NCBI GenBank assembly: GCA_913052045.1
Contig: CAJXDJ010000020.1
Span: 1 to 9,603 of the forward strand
Direction of reading: 5' to 3'
Length of the DNA stretch: 9,603 nucleotides
Source: an uncultured Dehalococcoidia bacterium
GTDB lineage: Bacteria > Chloroflexota > Dehalococcoidia > Lucifugimonadales > GCA-2712585
In this document: positions 1 through 5,182 of the stretch, one piece after another
Layout: every line of letters starts with the position of its first letter
How positions within the stretch are numbered: the stretch's first letter is position 1
Position numbers and translations under genes: made by a program
Notes under the pieces: generated by a model
The model's database searches: none
Seen by the model: the letters and a program-made list of their open reading frames with translations, nothing else
What the model was told of the DNA's origin: nothing

Positions 1-26
1 ACTTCGCGAATAAAATTCGTAGACAC
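1..26 (-). CDS. Possible start of the next operon gene, cut by the window edge
   Basis: A GTG codon (26-24, minus strand) follows an AAGGG ribosome-binding-like sequence at 39-35 with 8 bases between. The frame stays open to the window edge, giving V-S-T-N-F-I-R-E. It reads the same way as tyrA and aroA. In several bacteria cytidylate kinase follows aroA, and a short leader before a P-loop would fit, but no diagnostic residue lies inside the window. Eight codons cannot prove a gene; this is a pointer for whoever has the adjoining sequence. Confidence 0.25.
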
Positions 27-148
27 GATCTGAGCCCTTTTTTGGAAAGCCCTAGTTACACCGATTTTTTACACAAATTTTCAGATCTCCGCCGCACCTC
101 CTTCATGCCTACAGTAATCCCCCCCCAAGTTTTACCTTTCCCCCCTCT
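27..148. other. Short intergenic stretch after aroA with two C (G) homopolymer runs
   Basis: Between the aroA stop and the possible next start lie about 120 bases. On the plus strand there is a run of eight C at 119-126 and of six C at 140-145. On the minus strand these are G runs just after the aroA stop. No hairpin followed by a T tract is visible, so transcription may continue leftwards. Only very short open frames (about 15 codons) occur, and none is convincing. Confidence 0.4.
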
Positions 149-1435
149 TTAATCCTTACTTAATACTGCTAGATGTTCCCAAAACTCAGGATAGGATACA
201 ACAGCAGCATCATCGCCTTCAATTGTGATTTGATCCGAAGAAAGGAGTCCTGCAATCCCTAAACACATAGCTAACCTATGGTCGCCTCCACTAGATACTT
301 GACCGCCAGATAATTTCCCCGATCCCTTTATCATAAATCCATCATTCCTTTCTTCTATTAGAACTCCCAATCTCGATAATTGTTTCACAGTTGTTGTTAT
401 CCTATCTGATTCCTTTTTTCTAAGTTCTTGAGCACCCTTAACAATCGTAATCCCTTTGGCAAAAGATGCCGCCAATGCCAAAATTGGAAGCTCATCCAAA
501 ACCCTGGGTATAAGATCTCCATCTATTTCTACACCATCAAGTGAGCCGGACCTCGCAATTAAATCAGCAACTGGCTCTCCACCCTCGCACCGTTCGTTAG
601 TGACTAAGATATTGGCACCCATTCGTTCGAGAATCTCAAGTATCCCCGTTCGTCCCGGATTCACACCTACATTGTTTAAACGAATTTCAGCATTTGGATG
701 ACATATAGCACCAACTAACCAGAATGCTGCACTACTGATATCTCCCGGTATAGTTATGTCCACAGCATGTAGGTTCCCTGGACAAACTATTAGATCCATA
801 CCCTCTTGTCGTACCGAAACCCCCATGCTCTCAAACATTCGTTCTGTATGATCCCTTGATAAAGCGGGCTGGTGTAACACCGTAGGTCCCTCAGCCTTAA
901 GTCCAGCCAACAGAATAGAAGACTTTACCTGTGCACTAGCGATAGGCAATGTGTATTCGATACCATGTAAACACCCGCCTTTGATAACTAGTGGCGGTAA
1001 ATTACCATCATTGCTGGCTATAACGGTCGCACCCATCTCCTCCAATGGTTTAGCAATTCTTCTCATAGGTCTGGACCGGAGAGATTCGTCTCCTGTCAGT
1101 ACAGAAAGAATAGGTTGGCCTGCCACCAAACCTGCCATTAGGCGCATTGTAGTTCCGCTATTACCACAATCTAGAATATCTCGACTTTCATCAAAGCAAC
1201 CCTTCCTTCCTTCGATAAAAACTCGATTAGTGCCAGGGATTGTTTCAATATTGGTTCCCAACAACCGTAAACATCGAATAGTTGACCTAACGTCAGACCC
1301 AGTGGAAAGTCCGGATAGGTGGGCCTTACCCGTGGCCATAGCATTGAATATGAGTGCCCTGTGAGATATGGACTTATCTCCAGGTACTGTGATCACTCCT
1401 TCGAGTGTTCGCGGGCTTCGTATTTGCTGTGCCAA
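149..1435 (-). CDS. aroA: 3-phosphoshikimate 1-carboxyvinyltransferase (EPSP synthase)
   Basis: This cytoplasmic enzyme joins phosphoenolpyruvate to shikimate-3-phosphate, the sixth step of the shikimate pathway. Its 428 residues are the normal length. Visible motifs: GDKSISHR at 19-26 (substrate-binding K21, S22, R26), CGNSGTT at 90-96, RSRPM near 121-124, SAQVK at 167-171, RDHTE at 194-198, the catalytic pair D314 (in LDELP) and E342 (in LRKKESDR), and DHRLAM near the C-terminus. GDKS, SAQVK and RDHTE match motifs quoted for class II, often glyphosate-tolerant, enzymes. That class assignment is an inference. The start is TTG, two bases after the tyrA stop. The AAGGA at 1454-1450 is rather far from it, so translation may depend on ribosomes finishing tyrA. 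A CTG two codons upstream is the only other option before an in-frame stop. It is very likely co-transcribed with tyrA. Confidence 0.97.
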   Translation of the reverse strand: MAQQIRSPRTLEGVITVPGDKSISHRALIFNAMATGKAHLSGLSTGSDVRSTIRCLRLLGTNIETIPGTNRVFIEGRKGCFDESRDILDCGNSGTTMRLMAGLVAGQPILSVLTGDESLRSRPMRRIAKPLEEMGATVIASNDGNLPPLVIKGGCLHGIEYTLPIASAQVKSSILLAGLKAEGPTVLHQPALSRDHTERMFESMGVSVRQEGMDLIVCPGNLHAVDITIPGDISSAAFWLVGAICHPNAEIRLNNVGVNPGRTGILEILERMGANILVTNERCEGGEPVADLIARSGSLDGVEIDGDLIPRVLDELPILALAASFAKGITIVKGAQELRKKESDRITTTVKQLSRLGVLIEERNDGFMIKGSGKLSGGQVSSGGDHRLAMCLGIAGLLSSDQITIEGDDAAVVSYPEFWEHLAVLSKD

Positions 1436-1437
1436 AT

Positions 1438-2427
1438 TCAGCCATCATCCTTCTTAGACTGGTTTCCTTTCGCTTTAAACAACTTATTAGCAATTCGTTC
1501 CCCGAACATGATTTGACTAAAGTTGGGAACGGAGGGAACATCCTTTCTATGGATGGATTCTGGGAAATTCAACCCGCTTAACCAAAGTCCTCTCTTTTCA
1601 AAAGCTGTTTCAAACAACTCGTCGAGTCTATTGGAATCACGTGAACCTATAAGCTCTTTTATATGTTCTAGTTGTCGCACATATTGAGTTAACCAATGCA
1701 CAATAGAGTCTCCATTTGTTAGACAGACGTCCCTATGCATGATGGGATCACCTGACGCTAAACGAGTGGCGTCCCTAAAGCCTGTAGATGCCAATTTGCT
1801 GATATCTCCCCACTGAGGGCTATTACTAGTCGTGTTAACCAAAGAAGCTGCGACAATAAATGGTAAATGACTCACAGCAGCCACAAAACTATCGTGTTCG
1901 GCTGCGTCGATAAAAAATGGAGTACTTCCCAATGATTTTATTATCTTAACAAGTGCATCTACGGATTGAGTACTTGCCCCTGTTTTTGGAATCACACAAT
2001 AGGCTTTCCCCTCAAAAATCCCAGGCTCTGCGTTGCAAGGGCCGTGTGACTCTTTCCCCGCCATAGGATGTCCCCCTATAAAATCCACGCCATTTGGCAA
2101 AAACATGTCTGCCCAACGCATGACCTCGAGTTTTGTTCCACCAGTATCTGTAACTAAACATCCTTTCTTTAGCTCACCCCCAACGGTTTCCAAAACATCC
2201 TTTATCACCATAACTGGTGTGCATATAAATAAGATATCGGAGCCTCTAGCGACCTCTACCATAGTCCGTCCAACCTTGTCCAAGGCACCCATTTTCCTCG
2301 CCTGCTTGGAAAAGGAGGGCTCCAAGTCCACTCCAGTAATTTCTATATCTTTTAGGATAGAGCGCTTAATCGCGATGCCAAGAGATGTGCCTATTAAACC
2401 AGTGCCAATGATTCCTATTTTATTCAT
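1438..2427 (-). CDS. tyrA: Prephenate dehydrogenase (or arogenate dehydrogenase)
   Basis: This enzyme oxidatively decarboxylates prephenate (or arogenate) with NAD(P)+ in tyrosine synthesis. The 329-residue protein opens with a Rossmann fold (GTGLIG, 8-13). It continues with VTDTGGTK (92-99), the family signature GGHPMAGKE (118-126), AEHD (176-179) and SHLPF (186-190), which carries the catalytic His187. The usual form of the last motif is SHLPH, so the second His is Phe here. There is no C-terminal ACT domain as in the Bacillus enzyme. The tail after about residue 290 is polar and has no recognised domain. ATG at 2427 is preferred to the TTG immediately upstream because AAGGGG (2439-2434) lies six bases before it. 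The gene sits between the 249-residue barrel protein (60 bp upstream) and aroA (2 bp downstream), all on one strand. Whether it prefers prephenate or arogenate cannot be read from sequence. Confidence 0.95.
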   Translation of the reverse strand: MNKIGIIGTGLIGTSLGIAIKRSILKDIEITGVDLEPSFSKQARKMGALDKVGRTMVEVARGSDILFICTPVMVIKDVLETVGGELKKGCLVTDTGGTKLEVMRWADMFLPNGVDFIGGHPMAGKESHGPCNAEPGIFEGKAYCVIPKTGASTQSVDALVKIIKSLGSTPFFIDAAEHDSFVAAVSHLPFIVAASLVNTTSNSPQWGDISKLASTGFRDATRLASGDPIMHRDVCLTNGDSIVHWLTQYVRQLEHIKELIGSRDSNRLDELFETAFEKRGLWLSGLNFPESIHRKDVPSVPNFSQIMFGERIANKLFKAKGNQSKKDDG

Positions 2428-2487
2428 CAACTACCCCTTATACATCAAAGAAGCTATCAACACCTACCAATATATGGGGGAGGTGGT

Positions 2488-3237
2488 CTAATTGAAATCC
2501 CCAGCTGAGCGTCCAGTCAGGGATGTCGTGCCAGAGTTTCCGTTTCTCCGCTGATATTTCGGTCGCGGCAGGCTATTCAGGATTTTTTGCAAAGACGAAA
2601 TGCTTCGTTCATCTGAATTAGTTATGTCAACTACTAGGCCGTCAACGCCAGAATCTCTTAAGATCTCTATCTCTTTGGCCGAAACATTCTTCGGAATTTC
2701 AACAATCAGGAATTTTTCAAACATAATCCTTATCGACACGATATCAGCTAGATGGCAGAGACTTAGAGGAGAGCCTACATTCGCCAGGGAAACACAAACT
2801 GCGTCTACAGGTAGTACATCCAACGCCCTCAACGCTTGTTCAGAAATATCTCCGTCAACGCCGAGTATATATCCAGCCTCTCCTTCATATAAAGCATCTA
2901 AATGAGTTTTTGCCAATGTGTGTACGAAGAAATCACACCCTACCTTTACCAGACGAGATGACTCTTCCTTACTCAATACCCCAGTTCGAATCCCCAAAGG
3001 TTTTCCCGCTAATGCCTTAACAGTTTTACCCAAACCTGGTCCTGGTTTGTCCACGTGCAATAGGACAGCATCGAGTCCCGGTTGACTAGCCAACTTGAGA
3101 TTTTTGGCACTCTGGCTTGAAATTAGACCGACCAGGGCCATAGTGGATCTCGGCCCTTCGCTTATTGAAGAACCAAATCCTATTGTACCAAGCGAAGATT
3201 TAGTTCTTTTTTCCAAGACTTTTAAGAATTTACTCAT
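2488..3237 (-). CDS. Unrecognised protein with a (beta/alpha)8-barrel pattern
   Basis: I do not recognise this 249-residue protein. Its pattern is regular: eight short hydrophobic strands, each followed by a helix-like stretch. The strands are near MALVGLI (33-39), DAVLLHV (56-62), PLGIRTG (80-86), DFFVHT (102-107), YILGVDG (123-129), DAVCVSL (145-151), FLIVEIP (176-182) and GLVVDI (200-205). This spacing is what a complete TIM barrel gives. Polar or charged residues at strand ends (H61, D63, R84, H106, D128, D130, E180, D204) could line an active site. The last 25 residues are basic and low in complexity. It has no signal peptide and should be cytosolic. As first gene of the group with tyrA and aroA it might act in or near aromatic metabolism, but that rests on position alone. 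The ATG has only a weak GGAA-type ribosome-binding site. Confidence 0.8.
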   Translation of the reverse strand: MSKFLKVLEKRTKSSLGTIGFGSSISEGPRSTMALVGLISSQSAKNLKLASQPGLDAVLLHVDKPGPGLGKTVKALAGKPLGIRTGVLSKEESSRLVKVGCDFFVHTLAKTHLDALYEGEAGYILGVDGDISEQALRALDVLPVDAVCVSLANVGSPLSLCHLADIVSIRIMFEKFLIVEIPKNVSAKEIEILRDSGVDGLVVDITNSDERSISSLQKILNSLPRPKYQRRNGNSGTTSLTGRSAGDFN

Positions 3238-3256
3238 TTAGATATTCCGGAAAATT

Positions 3257-3270
3257 CTATGTAAACATAG
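3257..3270. repeat. Palindrome in the leader of the barrel-tyrA-aroA group
   Basis: CTATGT (3257-3262) and ACATAG (3265-3270) are perfect inverted copies separated by AA. The site lies 20 bases upstream of the ATG of the barrel protein and downstream of the predicted transcription start. It could be an operator for a dimeric repressor or a small RNA hairpin (five pairs with a four-base loop) in the leader. There is no T tract after it that would make it an attenuator. Confidence 0.45.
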
Positions 3271-3299
3271 TCTGATTCAGAAGGGAGATTGACGAGAAC

Positions 3300-3328
3300 A
3301 TTTTGCAGTGGACTGACTTGTATGTCAA
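3300..3328 (-). promoter_or_regulatory. Candidate sigma70-type promoter for the barrel-tyrA-aroA group
   Basis: On the minus strand a perfect TTGACA (3328-3323) is followed after exactly 17 bases by CAAAAT (3305-3300), which matches four of six bases of the -10 consensus. Transcription would begin near 3293 and leave a leader of about 55 bases holding the palindrome at 3257-3270. The -35 box begins one base past the stop-codon edge of the zinc-ribbon gene, so the two transcripts are closely packed. This is predicted by eye only. Confidence 0.45.
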
Positions 3329-3511
3329 TCAACACATGTGAAGCAAGTTCATCAATCCACGAGCCCAATTAAGCATCTCGTCTTCCAAATCTCGTCCACA
3401 ATGAGGACATTCATAATCACCGTAGCGTATCCGGGTGCCACAACCGCCACAAACCATCGGCACAGTTAGATAGTTGACTATCAACTCTATATTGTTTTCA
3501 TCATTTTTCAA
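3329..3511 (-). CDS. Small zinc-ribbon protein
   Basis: A 60-residue protein with two CxxC knuckles, CGGC (21-24) and CPHC (35-38), ten residues apart. This is the layout of a zinc ribbon that binds one Zn2+ ion. The spacer RIRYGDYE resembles the short zinc-ribbon domains often attached to bacterial membrane or regulatory proteins. The C-terminal part (LNWARGLMNLLHM) could form a short amphipathic helix. No partner can be named. The frame opens with TTG at 3511 and has an in-frame stop two codons upstream. No ribosome-binding site is clear, and an ATG at residue 19, just before the first knuckle, is a possible shorter start. A TATAAT-type promoter upstream supports a real gene. The gene ends in UGA directly after a Cys codon, most simply a normal stop. 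Confidence 0.6.
   Translation of the reverse strand: MKNDENNIELIVNYLTVPMVCGGCGTRIRYGDYECPHCGRDLEDEMLNWARGLMNLLHMC
3472..3486. repeat. 15-bp inverted repeat near the zinc-ribbon start
   Basis: AGTTGA (3472-3477) and TCAACT (3481-3486) are perfect inverted copies around CTA. The site falls in the first codons of the zinc-ribbon frame if TTG at 3511 is used, or in its leader if the ATG before the first knuckle is used. It may be an operator or chance. Confidence 0.3.
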
Positions 3512-3553
3512 TTTATTTAAATTGTGTGGCGTGACGATAGACTAAAATTGCTG

Positions 3554-3581
3554 ATTATAAAGCTACGGCACTAACAATCAA
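3554..3581 (-). promoter_or_regulatory. Candidate promoter of the zinc-ribbon gene
   Basis: On the minus strand TTGATT (3581-3576) is followed after 16 bases by a perfect TATAAT (3559-3554). The start site would be near 3547, about 36 bases before the TTG codon at 3511. It lies in the 105-bp gap behind the TPR gene, which otherwise shows no feature. Confidence 0.45.
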
Positions 3582-3616
3582 GTGAAATATCTGAAGAGGT
3601 ATCACCAACGATGGAC

Positions 3617-4390
3617 TTATTCAGATTCTACGCGATATGAATCTCGCTGAGACCTTATGAGCCGCACTTCTTCCTTCAGTATATCAGACCCAATACCCGT
3701 ATCATCAGCAAGTAGGAGGTCTTTATCTGCGGCTTCATCATTCCCAACGATTGCATGAACAACAGCTCGGTTTGCATAGACTATTCCAAAGGTGGGATCG
3801 AGAAGCACAGCCTTATCATAATCACCTAAAGCTTCTTCATATTTGCCTGTCGTAGCATAGCTAAACCCTCGCGCATTGAAATATCTGGGATCCTCAGGGT
3901 TAATATTGATAGCTCGCGAAAAATCGTCGCGGGCCTGATTAACACTATTCAGGTTTCCAAAAGCTGAACCTCTCTCGTAAAAAGCCTCATCCTGTTCTGG
4001 GATCATCCTTAAAACTTGATTAAAGTCCGCTATAGCCAACTTGTATTCCCCAAGTTTGTTATATGCTATTCCTCTCAACAAGAAAACTTCCGGAGAATCT
4101 GGGTTAAGCTGATATGCAGCTTCAAAGGCTTTGACCGCACTAGCATAAAATGTCCTCTCAGACATGGCATTCCCTAGCTCAATCAATTCTTCAAACGTTG
4201 ACGGGGTCGGTCTTGGGGTAGGAGTATTCATAACTGACTCTTCGTTTTCGCTACCACAAGCTATGGTTATCAAAAACACTCCAACCATACAAACTCTGAC
4301 TAGAAAGGGGCACACCGAATCTTTAAACTTCTTAATTAACTTTGTAGTATGCAAGGTAACCTTATTAAATCCACACGGTACTCCCTGCAT
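3617..4390 (-). CDS. TPR-repeat lipoprotein
   Basis: This is a 257-residue protein. It has a basic N-terminus, a hydrophobic segment (about 29-44) and a lipobox-like ITIAC with Cys45, so it is probably acylated and anchored outside the cytoplasmic membrane. Thr at the -3 position is not ideal for a lipobox. A Thr/Pro linker (56-65) leads into five tetratricopeptide repeats of 34 residues, starting near 66, 101, 135, 169 and 203. These carry the usual motifs such as GEYKLAIADFNQVLRMIPE and GKYEEALGDYDKAVLLDP. TPR arrays bind other proteins; no enzyme domain is present and the partner is unknown. The ATG at 4390 has no clear ribosome-binding site. A TTG at 4354 (residue 13) follows AAGG by five bases and would give a more typical signal peptide, so it may be the true start. 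Confidence 0.85.
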   Translation of the reverse strand: MQGVPCGFNKVTLHTTKLIKKFKDSVCPFLVRVCMVGVFLITIACGSENEESVMNTPTPRPTPSTFEELIELGNAMSERTFYASAVKAFEAAYQLNPDSPEVFLLRGIAYNKLGEYKLAIADFNQVLRMIPEQDEAFYERGSAFGNLNSVNQARDDFSRAININPEDPRYFNARGFSYATTGKYEEALGDYDKAVLLDPTFGIVYANRAVVHAIVGNDEAADKDLLLADDTGIGSDILKEEVRLIRSQRDSYRVESE

Positions 4391-4464
4391 ATAATCGACG
4401 AATCTTGCATCGCTTTGTTCTCATTCTCGTGGTTACCCGTTTTTGTTTAGTAAGAGAGTCCAAT

Positions 4465-4493
4465 ATTAGGCCATACGAAGTAAAACCTGTCAA
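4465..4493 (-). promoter_or_regulatory. Candidate sigma70-type promoter of the TPR lipoprotein gene
   Basis: On the minus strand a perfect TTGACA (4493-4488) is followed after 17 bases by CCTAAT (4470-4465), four of six bases of the -10 consensus. A shifted TAATAT two bases on is an alternative. The leader to the ATG at 4390 would be roughly 70 bases. Confidence 0.4.
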
Positions 4494-4617
4494 ATCATTG
4501 AATCTAAAAACTCTTGTTAAATAGTCCAATCAAGTCGTAGCCACTATGTGATTCCAATCCTAGTAACAAAATTTGGCCATAGATTTCCCAATTAATTGCA
4601 AAAACCTCGAATGTAGA

Positions 4618-4646
4618 TTGAATAATTCGAGCGTTTTTCGTATGCT
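4618..4646 (+). promoter_or_regulatory. Weak promoter candidate for the SelW-like gene
   Basis: TTGAAT (4618-4623) and TATGCT (4641-4646), each four of six to consensus, are 17 bases apart. A start near 4653 would give a leader of about 90 bases that includes the competing stems at 4669-4716. This is only suggestive. Confidence 0.3.
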
Positions 4647-4668
4647 GGGTACCACCTCCGAGTGATGA

Positions 4669-4716
4669 TTTCTCACATCTAGCTTCTCATTTAACAGCGA
4701 TTAGATGCATGAGAAA
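4669..4716 (+). promoter_or_regulatory. Leader with two competing short stems before the SelW-like gene
   Basis: The segment ATGAGAAA at 4709-4716 can pair with either of two upstream copies of the same motif. TTCTCAT (4684-4690) pairs with 4709-4715, and TTTCTCA (4669-4675) pairs with 4710-4716, seven pairs each. Only one stem can form at a time. This could be a small leader switch or simply a repeated protein-binding site. It does not match a riboswitch class that I know. Confidence 0.3.
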
Positions 4717-4734
4717 CCACAACCAAAAAAAAGT

Positions 4735-4739
4735 AGAGG
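4735..4739 (+). promoter_or_regulatory. Ribosome-binding site of the SelW-like gene
   Basis: AGAGG lies five bases before the ATG at 4745. It supports a start upstream of the in-frame UGA. The later ATG at 4814 lies inside the predicted SECIS stem and has no ribosome-binding site at a useful distance. Confidence 0.6.
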
Positions 4740-4744
4740 TTAAA

Positions 4745-4999
4745 ATGATAGGCAAATTTACAATCGACATCTTATACTGCGTACCTTGAGGCCACCATGG
4801 CACGGCTGCCTGGATGGTCAGCGAATTTTTCCAAGCCTATGGTGGAGATGCCGCCATTAGTCTTACCCCGAGTGACGGCGGACGTTTTGAAGTTCGCTTC
4901 AACGGTAAAAAAATCTGGGACAAGGCTGAGGCAGGAGGTATATATCCTAGTTTGACGAATGTACGAGAGATTAAAGCTACAATAAACCAAGCTCTGTAG
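4745..4999 (+). CDS. SelW-like selenoprotein (Rdx family) with in-frame UGA for selenocysteine
   Basis: Read from ATG 4745 through the UGA at 4787-4789 to UAG at 4997, this frame gives 84 residues. It matches the Rdx/SelW thioredoxin-like family along its whole length: a first strand ending in YC (11-12), the redox motif C12-V-P-U15, helix residues TAAWMVSEFF (20-29), and the signature LTPSDGGRFEV, NGKKIW, then DKAEAGG and YPS. In the family the UGA position is Sec or Cys. SelW-type proteins are small cytosolic redox proteins thought to act on thiols; the exact substrate is unknown. UGA is a normal stop elsewhere in this window (tyrA, zinc-ribbon gene), so whole-genome recoding to Trp is not supported. 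Standard gene finders would miss this gene or start at ATG 4814, giving 61 residues without the active site. A Cys-to-UGA mutation is the main alternative, but the stem-loop directly after the UGA argues against it. Confidence 0.9.
4790..4819 (+). promoter_or_regulatory. Bacterial SECIS element (selenocysteine insertion stem-loop)
   Basis: The 30 bases right after the UGA fold into one stem of 12 pairs: GGCCA 4790-4794 with TGGTC 4815-4819 (one G-U pair), CCA 4795-4797 with TGG 4811-4813, and GGCA 4799-4802 with TGCC 4807-4810. U4798 and A4814 are bulged, and the loop is CGGC (4803-4806). Bacterial SECIS elements recognised by SelB have a short apical loop with a G in the first two positions, and the E. 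coli fdhF element also has a bulged U below the loop. Both traits are present here. The loop is about five bases nearer to the UGA than in fdhF. The fold was done by eye. Confidence 0.75.
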
Positions 5000-5122
5000 A
5001 TTCTATCGGGAAAACACAGCTGGGAGAAAACGGAATCAGTATCCGTCTAACTATCGGTTCGTCAACGGGTTTGTGGCCTCGACTAGAAATTCCCTAGCCC
5101 GTATACAAAGACGATCGATGCT
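5000..5122. other. Intergenic stretch after the SelW-like gene, no clear feature
   Basis: A weak five-pair hairpin (ACGGA 5030-5034 with TCCGT 5042-5046) is not followed by a T tract, so it is not a convincing terminator. CTATCGG occurs twice (around 5003 and 5051), probably by chance. No open frame is supported. Confidence 0.4.
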
Positions 5123-5150
5123 TTGATAATCAGATAGGTCCTTCTTTAAT
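5123..5150 (+). promoter_or_regulatory. Near-consensus promoter of the amidohydrolase gene
   Basis: TTGATA (5123-5128) and TTTAAT (5145-5150), each five of six bases to the sigma70 consensus, are 16 bases apart. Transcription would begin near 5157, about 26 bases before the ATG at 5183. This suggests that the amidohydrolase can be transcribed apart from the SelW-like gene. Confidence 0.5.
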
Positions 5151-5166
5151 ACGAAGGTTAATTGTT

Positions 5167-5173
5167 GGGAGAG
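5167..5173 (+). promoter_or_regulatory. Ribosome-binding site that decides the amidohydrolase start
   Basis: GGGAGAG lies nine bases before ATG 5183. The frame is open to a TTG at 5162, but that codon has no such site and would sit next to the predicted transcription start, so ATG 5183 is chosen. Confidence 0.6.
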
Positions 5174-5182
5174 ATTCAAATC

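Larger units (their letters stand above)
4391..4744. other. 354-bp divergent intergenic region between the TPR lipoprotein and the selenoprotein gene
   Basis: No open frame here looks like a gene, and no tRNA or recognised riboswitch is visible. It holds a minus-strand promoter candidate for the TPR gene, a weaker plus-strand candidate for the selenoprotein gene, and a leader with competing short stems next to that gene. The sequence AGTCCAAT occurs twice (around 4457 and 4523), too little to call a regulatory repeat. Confidence 0.6.

Noticed and set aside
951..1364. 137-residue plus-strand frame inside aroA
   Set aside because: Shadow of aroA, whose conserved motifs span the same bases on the minus strand.
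3257..3331. Read-through of the UGA after Cys in the zinc-ribbon gene as a second selenocysteine
   Set aside because: The 24-codon extension has no family resemblance, no SECIS-like stem is evident directly after the UGA, and the -35 box starts there. A plain stop is simpler.
4391..4744. tRNA or known riboswitch in the divergent intergenic region
   Set aside because: No cloverleaf, T-loop GGTTC...or known riboswitch core could be seen on either strand.
4772..4990. 72-residue open frame on the minus strand across the selenoprotein gene
   Set aside because: No family resemblance. The plus strand has clear family motifs in the same place, so this is a shadow frame.
4814..4999. 61-residue protein starting at ATG 4814
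   Set aside because: It is the C-terminal part of the SelW-like frame, has no ribosome-binding site at a useful distance, lies inside the SECIS stem and lacks the redox motif.
4745..4999. UGA read as tryptophan or glycine (alternative genetic code)
   Set aside because: tyrA and the zinc-ribbon gene end normally in UGA, Trp is written TGG throughout, and the family has Cys or Sec at this site.
5140..5157. CCTTC...GAAGG hairpin as a terminator of the SelW-like gene
   Set aside because: Only five pairs, an eight-base loop, no T tract, and it overlaps a good promoter -10 box.
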